In this document: positions 26,783 through 35,280 of the stretch, in pieces
Layout: every line of letters begins with the position of its first letter
How positions within the stretch are numbered: position 1 is the stretch's first letter
Origin: Streptomyces himastatinicus ATCC 53653
GTDB taxonomy: Bacteria; Actinomycetota; Actinomycetes; Streptomycetales; Streptomycetaceae
Reading direction: 5' to 3'
Length of the DNA: 49,374 bases
Assembly: GCF_000158915.1 (NCBI RefSeq)
Contig: NZ_GG657754.1
Span: forward strand, 912,430 to 961,803
The notes under the pieces: generated by a model
The model's input: the letters and a program-made list of their open reading frames with translations, nothing else
Told to the model about the DNA's origin: nothing
Database searches by the model: none
Program-made: the position numbers and the translations under genes

Positions 26783-27730
26783 ATGCGCCACCGATCTCGC
26801 GCCGCCGGGTGCGCCCTGCTCATGTCCCTCGCGCTCACCCTCACCGCCTGTTCGGTGGATGACACTCCGGATGACAAGGGCAAGTCCAAAGAGGCCGTGC
26901 CCACGCCGACCCTCGCCCTGGAGCCGAAGGACGACGCCCTGGCGGCCGAGGTGCCCGCGGCGTACAAGAAGAAGACCCTGCTCATGGGCGTCAGCGAGTA
27001 CGACCCGTATGTGACCATCGGCTCCGACGGGAAGATCACCGGCCTGGTCCCGGATCTGACCAAGCAGCTCGCCTCCCAGCTCGACATCAAGATCAAGGTG
27101 GTGCGGACGCCGTTCGACGCGGTGATCCCGGGGCTGAAGTCCGGCCGGATCGACCTCAGCGCGCCCTCCGGCGACTTCGTCGAGCGCCAGAAGGAGGTCG
27201 ACTTCGCCGACTTCGCGCAGAGCCAGGTGACCGTGATGGTGAACAAGGACAGCGGGTTCCGCCCGGAGTCCGGCATCGGCATCTGCGGGCACAAGGTCGG
27301 CGTCGAGAAGGGCGCGGGCACCGAGAACGTCCTCGCGGGCCTCAGCAAGCGGTGCGCCAAGAAGGGCAAGAAGGCCGTGAGCCCGCAGGCGTACGGGGAT
27401 CTGGCCGCCGCGAGCCTGGCCCTCCAGAGCAAGCGGATCGACGCGGTGGTCGCCCCCAGCGCCTCCAACACCAATGTCAGCGAGAACTCGGACGGCAAGT
27501 TCGAGACGCTGGAGCTGGAGGACATGCTGAGCCTCCCCGCGGCGACGGCGATCTACGGCATCCAGGCCAAGCAGGGCACCGGTCTCGCCGCCGTGATCGT
27601 CAAGGGGTTGCGGGAGATGCAGGAGTCGGGCACCTACGCGAAGCTGTTCGGCGGCTGGGGCATGCCGCTGTCCACCATCACCCGGTCGAAGATGCTCCTC
27701 AACGGCTCGAAGCAGTCCCAGGCCAAGTGA
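26783..27730 (+). CDS. Amino acid-type ABC transporter substrate-binding lipoprotein
   Basis: 315-residue lipoprotein. The signal ends in a lipobox with Cys23 (TLTAC), followed by a charged linker and a family-3 solute-binding fold (KTLLMGVSEYDPYVTIG, GLVPDLTKQLASQL, LKSGRIDLSAPSGDFVERQKEVDF). Two further Cys (GICGHK, KRCAKK) may form a disulfide. It lies 71 bases after the dipeptidase, with GGAG before the ATG. Its stop overlaps the GTG of the hydrolase gene. Binding of an amino acid or short peptide derivative is inferred from the family and the adjoining peptidases. Confidence 0.92.
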   Translation: MRHRSRAAGCALLMSLALTLTACSVDDTPDDKGKSKEAVPTPTLALEPKDDALAAEVPAAYKKKTLLMGVSEYDPYVTIGSDGKITGLVPDLTKQLASQLDIKIKVVRTPFDAVIPGLKSGRIDLSAPSGDFVERQKEVDFADFAQSQVTVMVNKDSGFRPESGIGICGHKVGVEKGAGTENVLAGLSKRCAKKGKKAVSPQAYGDLAAASLALQSKRIDAVVAPSASNTNVSENSDGKFETLELEDMLSLPAATAIYGIQAKQGTGLAAVIVKGLREMQESGTYAKLFGGWGMPLSTITRSKMLLNGSKQSQAK

Positions 27731-29610
27731 GCAGCACCCCCATGGCACCGACCGGGCGGACCGAGGCTGCGGAACACCTCGGCGGAGGAGTGTGGCGGCA
27801 TGTGCTGAGCGTCCCCATGCGGGACGGAACAGCTCTCGCCGCGGACCTGTACGCGCCCGAGGAACGGCCCGGTCCCCGGCCGGTGATCCTGGAGCGCACC
27901 CCGTACGGCCGCCGCGACATCCGCGAGTCGGACCGCTGCCGCCACGACGAGCCGGTGCCGACCCCCGAGGAGACGTCCGCGTTCTTCGTCCGCGCCGGAT
28001 ACCACGTGGTGCGGCAGGACTGCCGGGGCCGGGGCGACTCCGAGGGCACCTTCGTGAAGTACCTGGGTGAAGGCCCGGACGGCGCGGACACCCTCGACTG
28101 GATCGCCGCGCAGCCCTGGTGCGACGGACGGGTCGCGATGATGGGCGTGTCCTATTCGGCGCACGCCCAGACGGCGGCCGCGGCCGAGTCCCCCGCCCCG
28201 CTGGCCGCGATGTTCATGGATTCAGGCGGCTTCGCGAGCGCGTACGAGGCGGGTATGCGGATGGGCGGTGCCTTCGAACTCAAGCAGGTCACCTGGGCGT
28301 TCCGGCACGGCGAGGAGAGCCCCGAGGCGGAGCGGGACCCGCTGGTGCGCAAGGCGTTCGCCAGGACCGACCTGCGGGACTGGTTCACCGTGCTGCCGTG
28401 GCGCACCGGCGTCTCCCCGCTGTCGCAGGTCGGCCACTACGAGCGGTATCTGCTGGACCAGTGGCGGCACGACGCGTTCGGCGAGTACTGGCGGCAGCCC
28501 GCGATCTACGGACGCGGGCACTACGACCGCTTCCCTGACGTGCCGACGCTGCACATGGCGAGCTGGTACGACCCGTATGTGCGCTCCACCATCGAGAACT
28601 TCACGGCCATGGGGCGGCTCATGACGTCCCCGGCGTATCTGGTGATGGGGCCGTGGACGCACGGCGCGCGCTGTGTCACCTTCGCCGGTGACGTGGACTT
28701 CGGGCCCGCCGCCACGTTCAGCGACAACGTGGACACCTCGTATCTGACCTTCCGGCAGCGCTGGTTCGACGCGGTGCTGGGCGGCGGTGACCTCGGGGTG
28801 ATCCCCCGGGTGCGGTACTTCCTGATGGGCGGCGGCGACGGCCGCCGCGACGCGGCGGGACGGATGCGCCACGGCGGGCGGTGGCACACCGACACCCGGT
28901 GGCCGCCGTCCGGGACCCGGGAGACCGCGTTCTACTGCCACACCTCGGGTGAACTGAGCCGGGAGAGAACCAGAGACCGGGACGCATGGGTCGAGTACGA
29001 CTTCGATCCGGGCGACCCGGTGCCGACCCTGGGCGGACAGGTGACCTCGGGCGAGCCGGTGATGGTCGGGGGCGCCTTCGACCAGGTGCCCGACGAGCGC
29101 TTCTACGGGGCGCGCGAGCCCTATCTGCCGGTGAACGCGCGGCCCGATGTGATCTCGCTGGTCACCCCGCCCCTGGACGAGCCGCTGGAGGTCGCTGGTC
29201 CCGTCACCGCCCGGCTGTTCATCTCCTCGACCGCCCCGGACACCGACTTCACGGTGAAGCTGGTCGATGTGCACCCGCCGAACGAGGACTATCCGCACGG
29301 GTTCGCCATGAACCTCACCGAGGGCATCTTCCGGTGCCGCTTCCACGCGTCGTTCGAGCGGCCCGAGCCGCTGGTGGCGGGCGAGGTGTACGAGATCGAG
29401 ATCCCGGCGCCGGACACCGCCAACCGCTTCGGGGCCGGACACCGGCTGCGGGTGGACATCTCGTCGAGCAATTTCCCGCGCTTCGACGTCAACTCCAACA
29501 CCGGTGCGCCCGAGGCCGTCACCCGGCGCAAGGTGGTCGCCACCAACCGCGTCCATATGGACGCCGACCACCCCTCGGCGGTGCTGCTGTGGACGCGGCC
29601 CGGCGCATAG
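27727..29610 (+). CDS. CocE/NonD family hydrolase (acyl-peptidase/esterase)
   Basis: 627-residue serine hydrolase. The alpha/beta-hydrolase domain (about 25-370) has the conserved VPMRDGTALAADLYAP opening, the RGRGDSEG block (100-107) and the nucleophile Ser142 in GVSYSA, where the usual last Gly is Ala. A C-terminal jelly-roll domain (about 395-620) of the X-Pro dipeptidyl-peptidase type carries DTDFTVKLVDV and RLRVDISSSNFPRFDVN. Relatives include cocaine esterase, glutaryl acylase and alpha-amino acid ester hydrolases. The GTG at 27727 overlaps the lipoprotein stop; the ATG at 27742 is an alternative. No signal peptide. It probably removes an acyl or ester group from the imported peptide. 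Confidence 0.9.
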   Translation: MSSTPMAPTGRTEAAEHLGGGVWRHVLSVPMRDGTALAADLYAPEERPGPRPVILERTPYGRRDIRESDRCRHDEPVPTPEETSAFFVRAGYHVVRQDCRGRGDSEGTFVKYLGEGPDGADTLDWIAAQPWCDGRVAMMGVSYSAHAQTAAAAESPAPLAAMFMDSGGFASAYEAGMRMGGAFELKQVTWAFRHGEESPEAERDPLVRKAFARTDLRDWFTVLPWRTGVSPLSQVGHYERYLLDQWRHDAFGEYWRQPAIYGRGHYDRFPDVPTLHMASWYDPYVRSTIENFTAMGRLMTSPAYLVMGPWTHGARCVTFAGDVDFGPAATFSDNVDTSYLTFRQRWFDAVLGGGDLGVIPRVRYFLMGGGDGRRDAAGRMRHGGRWHTDTRWPPSGTRETAFYCHTSGELSRERTRDRDAWVEYDFDPGDPVPTLGGQVTSGEPVMVGGAFDQVPDERFYGAREPYLPVNARPDVISLVTPPLDEPLEVAGPVTARLFISSTAPDTDFTVKLVDVHPPNEDYPHGFAMNLTEGIFRCRFHASFERPEPLVAGEVYEIEIPAPDTANRFGAGHRLRVDISSSNFPRFDVNSNTGAPEAVTRRKVVATNRVHMDADHPSAVLLWTRPGA

Positions 29611-29622
29611 CCACGCAGAGGG

Positions 29623-30714
29623 TCAGCGCATGATGGTGGCCAGCACGTCCTGCCCCAGCCGGAGCAGGGTGCCGGTGGCCAGCCGGTGGTACACGTACTT
29701 GCCCTCGCGCTCGGACTCCACCAGCCCGGCGTCCCGCAACTGCCGCAGGGTGCGCGAGACCTGCGTATCGTCCAGGCCCAGCCGCTGGGCCAGTTCGGAC
29801 GTGGTGATCGGCTCGCCCAGCAGATGACGGCACAGCTCCATGCGGCCCAGCGACGCCAGCGCGGACATCCGGGCCCGCAGCTCCGCTTGCGTGAGCTGCC
29901 CGTCGGCCTGCCCCTCCAGCGCGGCGAACTGGACCACGACGGGATGGGACTCCTCGTCCTTGAAGGTCAGATGCGGCCAGACATGAACGGAAGGGACCAG
30001 GAAGAGCGGGCGCGGGCCGATGTCGATCTCGGCGACGGCCAGCTTGTCGTAGCGCACCCGCGTACCGCCCTGGGAGACGACCGCGGTGGGGCTGAGCCCG
30101 GCCAGCACCTCGGCCAGCCCGCTTCTGCGGACATCGGTGCGGAACCGCGCCACGGTCGCCTCCAGCCGGTCGTACACCGCGCGCCACTCCGCGGCGAAGA
30201 ACGCGGTGCCGCAGCGCTCCAGGAAGTCGATCAGCCGGGTCCGCGTCCCCTCGGGCGAGGCCATCAGCTCATGCGCCAGCTCACCGCGCCGGAACGAGCG
30301 CCGCTCGCACTCGGCGATGAAGCGGCAGGCGGCCCCCGGGTCGTTCAGCAGGCTGTGCGCGTCGGGCACCCGCTCCCGGAAACCCAGCACCCCCTGCGCA
30401 CACAGCTCCGTGAACTCCTCCAGCGGCAGCTTCTCCAGCAGCCGCAGCTCGTCCTCGAAGGACTGGTCCAGCGGCAGCGCCAGCGGGAACAGCAGTCGGC
30501 AGCGCAGCCGCGCCCACAGCGGCGACAGGGCGCTCATCTCCTGCGTGAGCGACACGTCGAAGGTCGTGCCGAGACGGCGCGTCCAGCGCTGCGCCTCGGG
30601 GTGGTGCTCCGGCTCGGCCAGGATGTGCAGCACCGACATGAGCTCGGCGAGCGGCGAGCGCCCGACGTGGACGTCGGCCGCTCGCGCTGACCTCAGGTTG
30701 AGCGTGATCCCCAC
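29623..30714 (-). CDS. ArsR-type winged-helix regulator with N-terminal DUF5937-like domain
   Basis: 363-residue regulator. The C-terminal 85 residues form an ArsR helix-turn-helix (SLGRMELCRHLLGEPITTSELAQRLGLDDTQVSRTLRQLRDAGLVESEREGKYVYHRL, written here only as the region about 285-345). The N-terminal 270 residues match a domain common in actinomycete ArsR-like proteins, with no visible metal-binding Cys cluster. The GTG at 30714 gives a full-length protein but has a poor ribosome site, so the true start may lie slightly downstream. It sits 38 bases beyond gvpK on the same strand and 12 bases from the convergent hydrolase. Target genes are unknown. Confidence 0.82.
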   Translation of the reverse strand: MGITLNLRSARAADVHVGRSPLAELMSVLHILAEPEHHPEAQRWTRRLGTTFDVSLTQEMSALSPLWARLRCRLLFPLALPLDQSFEDELRLLEKLPLEEFTELCAQGVLGFRERVPDAHSLLNDPGAACRFIAECERRSFRRGELAHELMASPEGTRTRLIDFLERCGTAFFAAEWRAVYDRLEATVARFRTDVRRSGLAEVLAGLSPTAVVSQGGTRVRYDKLAVAEIDIGPRPLFLVPSVHVWPHLTFKDEESHPVVVQFAALEGQADGQLTQAELRARMSALASLGRMELCRHLLGEPITTSELAQRLGLDDTQVSRTLRQLRDAGLVESEREGKYVYHRLATGTLLRLGQDVLATIMR

Positions 30715-30752
30715 CCGCGCAGCGTACCGCCGACGCAGGCAGCGGGAGACGG

Positions 30753-31085
30753 TCAGTCGCGGGGCAGCAGGGGACCGAGCGGTCCGAGGTCCAGGTTCAG
30801 GTCGTCCTCGGTGAGCCCGAAGTGTTCCCGCAGCTCGTCCATGTTCTTCTCCAGCGCCATCAGCGTGAGCCCGAGCTTCTCGATCTGCTCGTCGCTGACG
30901 CCTCCCTGGTCGACGCGGCGCAGCGCCTGCCGTTCCATCAGCTGGCGCAGCAGCTCCACGATGGTCAGCACCAGACCGGCCAGGCTCTTGCGGACCGACT
31001 CCTCGTCCACCTCGAGACGGCGGGGGCGGTCGCGGGGGTCACGGGGATCAGGACGGCGGTGGTCCGGGCGGCGCTCGATGCTCAT
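30753..31085 (-). CDS. gvpK: Gas vesicle protein GvpK
   Basis: 110-residue accessory protein of gas vesicle assembly. An arginine/proline-rich, basic N terminus (about 1-24) precedes the conserved helical GvpK core (LEVDEESVRKSLAGLVLTIVELLRQLMERQALRRVD, described here as residues 24-60) and the closing LGLTEDDLNLDLGPLGPLL. It is the last gene of the cluster and overlaps gvpS by 38 bases. GvpK is needed for vesicle formation in haloarchaea and other hosts; its mechanism is unclear. Confidence 0.95.
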   Translation of the reverse strand: MSIERRPDHRRPDPRDPRDRPRRLEVDEESVRKSLAGLVLTIVELLRQLMERQALRRVDQGGVSDEQIEKLGLTLMALEKNMDELREHFGLTEDDLNLDLGPLGPLLPRD

Positions 31086-31263
31086 CTGCGTCTTCCATGT
31101 CTTCTGTCCGTACAGAAGCGATCAGCGCACGAAGGGAAATGCGCACCAGATCGATGTCGGCGATGCTCAGGGTGATCTCCCCGGCGATCACGACGCCCCC
31201 GGCCAGCACCCGGTCGAGCAGATCGACCAGGGCCACCTCGCGCCGCTCGATCGCGTGGGTCAC
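31048..31263 (-). CDS. gvpS: Gas vesicle protein GvpS (GvpA family)
   Basis: 71-residue member of the GvpA/J/M/S family. The core helix-strand-strand-helix reads VALVDLLDRVLAGGVVIAGEITLSIADIDLVRISLRALIASV (residues about 10-51), with a short Pro-rich tail. Compared with the major shell protein it is minimal and probably acts in nucleation or at the tips, as proposed for GvpJ/M/S paralogues. It overlaps gvpK (38 bases) downstream and gvpL (4 bases, GTGA) upstream. Confidence 0.9.
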   Translation of the reverse strand: MTHAIERREVALVDLLDRVLAGGVVIAGEITLSIADIDLVRISLRALIASVRTEDMEDADEHRAPPGPPPS

Positions 31264-32059
31264 GGCGCCTCCTCACGCTCGGGCGGCGCGGTGAACGAGT
31301 ACGGCGGCCACGGCCCGCTCAGCTCCAGGTCGACGTCCGGGTACCGCTCCCCCAGCCCGGTCACCGAGGCGGTGAACTCCTCCGTCCGGTCGTCCGGCAC
31401 CAGATAGGAGTTGTTGAGCACCATCCAGCCCTCGTACGCGGCCAGCCGCGCGTCCTGCGGCGGATGGGCGGCGGTCGCCGCGGCCAGCGCGGTGAGGGCG
31501 GTGTGGATCTCCTCCGCCCGCTCGGTGGCGCGCAGATGGGCGGTCTCCTTGTCGTCCCGCTGGGCGCGGCGGCGCAGGAGATAGGCGGTGCCGGGGGTGT
31601 CGCCGCCGGAAGGGCCCTCCTCGCCCGGGTCGGGCAGGAAGGCGCGCGGGTCGACGTACGCCTTGACGCCCCACTCGGTCCGTCCGGCCACCCGCGCCAG
31701 CGTGGCCGTCAGGTCGTCCCGCCGCTCCTGGAGCATCGTGCGGACCCGGCCGTCGTCGTGGTAGATCGTGGCGAAGCGCAGCGGGATGACCTGGCCGTAT
31801 CCGGCCGCCCTGCCGATGACCCGGTGGTGGGCCCTGGCCGCCCGCTCCAGCCACGGCAGATCCTCCAGATGGGCGCGCAGCGGCTCCTCGCCGAAGTCGG
31901 CCAGCGGTACGGAACCCACCACGGCGGCCAGTCCGGCGTTCTCGACACAGGCGCACCGGTTCGTCCGCCACGCCGGTGAGCCCGGGTGGGTGGAGCGCCG
32001 CTCTCGTCGCGGGCCGCGGTCACCGCGTACAGCCAGGTGGCACGTTCCTCGTCGGTCAC
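31260..32059 (-). CDS. gvpL: Gas vesicle protein GvpL/GvpF family, with two frame changes near the N terminus
   Basis: About 265 residues if repaired. The GTG at 32059 overlaps the gvpJ stop. The first 19 codons (VTDEERATWLYAVTAARDE) read in one frame. From about 32001 the family sequence (AALHPPGLTGVADEPVR) continues in a second frame, and from about 31949 (CVENAGLAAVVGSV to the stop) in a third. One extra base near 32002 (an A on the coding strand) and one near 31950 (a C) would explain it. The rest is a typical GvpF/L protein (LPWLERAARAHHRV, IPLRFATIY, WGVKAY, GPWPPYSF). GvpF/L contacts GvpA and is essential for assembly. It is the second GvpF-like gene of the cluster. Confidence 0.82.
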
Positions 32060-32433
32060 GATCCGTCCTCCCCTCCCCGTTCACGCTCCGGCTCGCGCTC
32101 CGCGTCGCGGCCCGATTCCAGCTCGCCGACGCGCCGCCGCAGCCGCTCGTTCTCGTCCAGGACGTCGCGGGCGCCGGAGGAGAGCGTGGGGTCGTGCTCC
32201 CACCAGTCGATGCCCATCTCCTTGGCCCGGTCCACGGAGGCGATCAGCAGCCGGATCTTGATGGTCAGCAGCTCGATGTCCAGCAGGTTGATCTGGATGT
32301 CCCCGGCGATGACGATGCCCTTGTCGAGCACCCGCTCCAGGATGTCGGCCAGGCTCGCCGACTCCCGGCGGGCCGGTTCGGGCGGGGCGCCCATGCGCCG
32401 GCTCGGCACGTTCCAGTCGGCCCCCTGGCTCAT
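32056..32433 (-). CDS. gvpJ: Gas vesicle protein GvpJ (GvpA family with charged tail)
   Basis: 125-residue GvpA-family protein. A 25-residue Pro/Arg-rich head precedes the core SLADILERVLDKGIVIAGDIQINLLDIELLTIKIRLLIASVDRAKEMGIDWW (about 27-78), followed by a highly charged C terminus rich in Glu and Arg. The WW after the core is characteristic of the J-type. It overlaps gvpO upstream and gvpL downstream by four bases each, giving tight translational coupling. Confidence 0.92.
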   Translation of the reverse strand: MSQGADWNVPSRRMGAPPEPARRESASLADILERVLDKGIVIAGDIQINLLDIELLTIKIRLLIASVDRAKEMGIDWWEHDPTLSSGARDVLDENERLRRRVGELESGRDAEREPERERGGEDGS

Positions 32434-32834
32434 GTGCGATCCTCCGACCTGCCGCGGTAGTAGCGCCGGGTGCGGCGGTACGAGACGAGTTCGCCCTCGT
32501 CATCGACCTGGACCCGGTACTCGGCGAGGATGTCGGTGGAGTCCGGGATCCGGTGGGTCTCCAGGACTTCGACGCCGACCAGCCAGCCGTCCTCATGGCG
32601 CTCCACCGACGTGATCCCCTCCGGGTCGCGTCCGATCAGCTCCCGCAGCTGGCGGGCGGCGCTCCGGGCGGCCGACCGGGCAGTGGCCGCGGGACGCCGG
32701 GTGTCGGACGCGGGGCGCGGGTCACGCCGGTCGTCGGACGCGGGACGCCGGTCGTCTGCCGCGGGGCGCCGGGCGCGCCGGGGCCGCTCCCGCTCCTCGC
32801 CGTGGTCGCGTCCGTCCCGTTCCTCGCGGGCCAC
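32430..32834 (-). CDS. gvpO: Gas vesicle protein GvpO
   Basis: 134-residue protein: an N-terminal, disordered Arg/Asp/Pro-rich half (1-58) with repeated RRPASD-like units, then the GvpO domain (about 59-128: AARQLRELIG, GITSVERHEDGWLVGVEVLE, DILAEYRVQVDDEGELVSYRRTRRYYRG). In streptomycetes gvpO is often first in the operon; here it lies between gvpG and gvpJ. GTG start at 32834, three bases after the gvpG stop. Confidence 0.92.
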   Translation of the reverse strand: MAREERDGRDHGEERERPRRARRPAADDRRPASDDRRDPRPASDTRRPAATARSAARSAARQLRELIGRDPEGITSVERHEDGWLVGVEVLETHRIPDSTDILAEYRVQVDDEGELVSYRRTRRYYRGRSEDRT

Positions 32835-32837
32835 GGC

Positions 32838-33089
32838 TCACACCTCCATGCCTCCGCCGGGCGGGCCGCCCGCCATCAGCCGGCGGACCAGTTCGTCCTC
32901 CTGACGGGCCGCCTCCTCCTCGGACAGCTCCCCCGACTCCCGCTGCTCCGCGACCTCTTCCAGGCGCTGCTGGATCACCTTGGGGTCGTACAGTTGCCGG
33001 TGGGCCTCGTCGTGGAGCCGCTCGGCGATCCAGCCGAGGCCGCGCACCGGGGCCAGCGGCCAGGTGACCAGTCCGGAGAACAGTCCCAT
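32838..33089 (-). CDS. gvpG: Gas vesicle protein GvpG
   Basis: 83-residue accessory protein. The hydrophobic N terminus (LVTWPLAPVRGLGWIAERLHDEA) is the GvpG signature, followed by an amphipathic, Glu-rich helix (about 35-68) that could form a coiled coil. It lies between gvpF and gvpO with gaps of 2-3 bases. In other systems GvpG binds GvpF/L and GvpA. Confidence 0.93.
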   Translation of the reverse strand: MGLFSGLVTWPLAPVRGLGWIAERLHDEAHRQLYDPKVIQQRLEEVAEQRESGELSEEEAARQEDELVRRLMAGGPPGGGMEV

Positions 33090-33091
33090 GG

Positions 33092-33877
33092 CTATTCGCC
33101 TTCCTTGGCCGGGTTCATCGCGTCGGCCACGAAGTCGTACGGGGCCAGGGGCCCGAGCAGACGGATCCGGACCCGGCCGTTCCAGAGCTTGGCCAGTTCC
33201 TCGGCGGCCTGCTCGAACGCCGTCCGCCGTTCGTCCTCGACCAGGAAGGAGGCGTTCACCAGCCCCTCGGCGGAGGACGGTTCCGTGCTCACCGAGGCGA
33301 GCGCGTGCGGGCCCAGCCTGCGGTCCACTTCCAGCGCGTCCACGGCCCGTTTGGCGGCGATGGCGTCCATGACCAGCTGCCCCAGCTGGATGCGCTGGTC
33401 GTACCCGGCCTCCTCCGGCAGCCCCTGGAGCTCCTCGCGGAGCCGTACGGCGTCGGGCTGCTCGGTCAGCACCTCGCGCAGCACCGCGTCCTGCACATAG
33501 CGGGCGCGCAGGGTGAACTGGGAGCGGCCGCGCAGCCGGTCGAGGGCGCGCGCGAAGTCGTCATGCCCCTCGCTGAGCAGTTCATCGGTCACCGCGGTGG
33601 TGTCGCGCACCACCGTGCCGAACCGGAACGGCAGCACCGGGGAGGACCTGGCCGCCAGGGAGTCCAGCACCCGGGCGTGGGCGCGCAGATCCTCGGGGGT
33701 GCCCAGCGGCTTGTCGACGGGCACCTCGCTGACCACGGCGGCCTGGCCGCCGTGGCGCACCAGGGTCACCGCGGCGTCCGGATCGCCGACGGCGCCCAGG
33801 TCCCTGACGGCGTCGTCGCTCCGGTCTTCGGTCACGACCCCGTATACGTAGCAGGCACGTCCCTCTTCGGCCATCAC
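33092..33877 (-). CDS. gvpF: Gas vesicle protein GvpF
   Basis: 261-residue GvpF/L family protein, intact unlike its paralogue at 31260. The N-terminal domain has [10 protein letters not shown] and VVSEVPVDK; the middle block [14 protein letters not shown] and the C-terminal [16 protein letters not shown] are the family hallmarks. It sits directly after the shell protein gene, with GTG 33877 overlapping its TGA; the ATG at 33874 is an equally possible start. GvpF is thought to bind GvpA monomers and prevent premature aggregation. Confidence 0.94.
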   Translation of the reverse strand: MMAEEGRACYVYGVVTEDRSDDAVRDLGAVGDPDAAVTLVRHGGQAAVVSEVPVDKPLGTPEDLRAHARVLDSLAARSSPVLPFRFGTVVRDTTAVTDELLSEGHDDFARALDRLRGRSQFTLRARYVQDAVLREVLTEQPDAVRLREELQGLPEEAGYDQRIQLGQLVMDAIAAKRAVDALEVDRRLGPHALASVSTEPSSAEGLVNASFLVEDERRTAFEQAAEELAKLWNGRVRIRLLGPLAPYDFVADAMNPAKEGE

Positions 33878-34335
33878 CGCTCGCGCTCCCTGCTCGAACT
33901 CCGCCGGTGCCGGGGCCGGTCACCGGATTCCCGGCGTCGTGCTTCTTCCCGCTCCCCCGCCTCGTCCTCGGCCTCGTCGCTCTCGTCGCCCTGGAGCAGG
34001 TCCGAGACGGTGTCCTTGACGCCTTCCAGTGCGCCCTTGGTCTTCTTCCGCCCGCCGCTCTCCTGGATCTCGTCCATGAGACCGGGCAGCCCCTTGGTCT
34101 CGGTGCCGCTGCGGGCGAGGTCGAGGCGGTTCGTCGCCTCGGCGAACCGCAGATAGGTGTCGACGCTGGCGACGACGATGCGGGCGTCGATGGTCAGGAT
34201 CTCGATACCCACCAGGGAGACCCGGACGTACACGTCGATGACCAGTCCCTTGTCCAGGATCAGGTCGACCACGTCGACCAGGGCACTCGAACTGGCCCGG
34301 TCCAGATACTGACTCTGCTGGCTTGCTACGGTCAC
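33874..34335 (-). CDS. gvpA: Gas vesicle shell protein GvpA with long hydrophilic C-terminal extension
   Basis: 153 residues from the GTG at 34335, which has AGGTGA five bases upstream (GTGs at 34344 and 34338 are in frame but worse placed). The shell core is residues about 10-75 ([50 protein letters not shown], given here by position). Archaeal and cyanobacterial GvpA end near residue 75; this protein continues for about 80 charged residues (Lys/Gly, then Asp/Glu, then Arg/Ser). The extension is usual in streptomycetes and may explain why classic vesicles are rarely seen there. Confidence 0.94.
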   Translation of the reverse strand: MTVASQQSQYLDRASSSALVDVVDLILDKGLVIDVYVRVSLVGIEILTIDARIVVASVDTYLRFAEATNRLDLARSGTETKGLPGLMDEIQESGGRKKTKGALEGVKDTVSDLLQGDESDEAEDEAGEREEARRRESGDRPRHRRSSSRERER

Positions 34336-34365
34336 CACTCTCACCTGTTCCGGGGGCGGGACCCG

Positions 34366-35280
34366 TCAGCGCCGCGAAGGCCGCGCCGGCTCCTCGTCCT
34401 CCTCGTACTCCTCCTCGTACTCGTCCTCGGACGGCTCGCCCTCTTCGGGCTCCTCCTCTTCGGCCTCTTCCTCGTCGTGTTCGGACTCCGCCTCGCGGTC
34501 CTCCTCCTCCACGACCTCGCCGTCGCGAATCTCGCCGCGCCAGCCCTCGATCTCGTCGGGGTTCAGCAGCACCTCGGCCATCAGATGGCGACGGAAGTGC
34601 TTCAGCTCCAGGCGCACCCGGCGGCCCTGGGCGCGCCAGATGTTCCCGGTCCGTTCGAAGAAACCCTGGGGGTAGTACTGGAGGACGACCATGATCCGGG
34701 TCAGCTCGGGGGCCAACTCATGGAAGGTGATCGCGCCGTTGACGTGACCCTTCTCGGCACGCGACTTCCACACGATCCGCTTCTCGGGAATCTGCTCGAT
34801 GATCTCGGCGCGCCACTTGCGGTGCGACCAGAAGACCTGGGCCTTCCACTCCATCTCGGTGTCGGACTCCTGCTGGACGTCCTCCACCTTCTTCATGAAC
34901 GTGGGGAAGTCCTCGAACTGGGTCCACAGGTCGTAGGTGAGGTCGATCGGGGCGCCGACGTCGATCTGCTCGACGATGTTGGTGACCTTGAGCTTCTTGT
35001 CCTTGTCGCCGTCCTTGCCGCCGCCGAGACCCGGGATGGCTTCCTTGGCCTTGTCCACGGTCTGCTCCTTGAGCTGGGTCAGTCCGGCCTTGACCAGCGG
35101 CTTCACCGGGAGGCTGAGCCCGGAGCCGCCGCCGTCACCGAGGTTGGTCACCGAAGTCAGGGCCTTCTCGCCGAGTGCGGTGATCAGGTTCTGCGCTTCC
35201 TTCATCAGCCGCTCGGTGGGCAGCTCCTTGGCGAGCGTGCCGAGCCCGCCCGTGCGCTGGTCCGGTCCCTCAGCCATCAC
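34366..35280 (-). CDS. SRPBCC (polyketide cyclase/START-like) protein of the gas vesicle cluster
   Basis: 304 residues: a helical N-terminal region (about 1-95), a SRPBCC ligand-binding fold (about 98-240: IVEQIDVGAPIDLTYDLWTQFEDFPTFM, RAEIIEQIPEKRIVWKS, ITFHELAPELTRIMVVLQYYPQG by position), and a strongly acidic tail (about 255-300) consisting mostly of Glu. GTG 35280 overlaps the upstream stop; the ATG at 35277 is an alternative. Such proteins recur in actinomycete gvp clusters, but their role is unknown; a lipid or hydrophobic ligand is possible from the fold alone. Confidence 0.85.
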   Translation of the reverse strand: MMAEGPDQRTGGLGTLAKELPTERLMKEAQNLITALGEKALTSVTNLGDGGGSGLSLPVKPLVKAGLTQLKEQTVDKAKEAIPGLGGGKDGDKDKKLKVTNIVEQIDVGAPIDLTYDLWTQFEDFPTFMKKVEDVQQESDTEMEWKAQVFWSHRKWRAEIIEQIPEKRIVWKSRAEKGHVNGAITFHELAPELTRIMVVLQYYPQGFFERTGNIWRAQGRRVRLELKHFRRHLMAEVLLNPDEIEGWRGEIRDGEVVEEEDREAESEHDEEEAEEEEPEEGEPSEDEYEEEYEEDEEPARPSRR

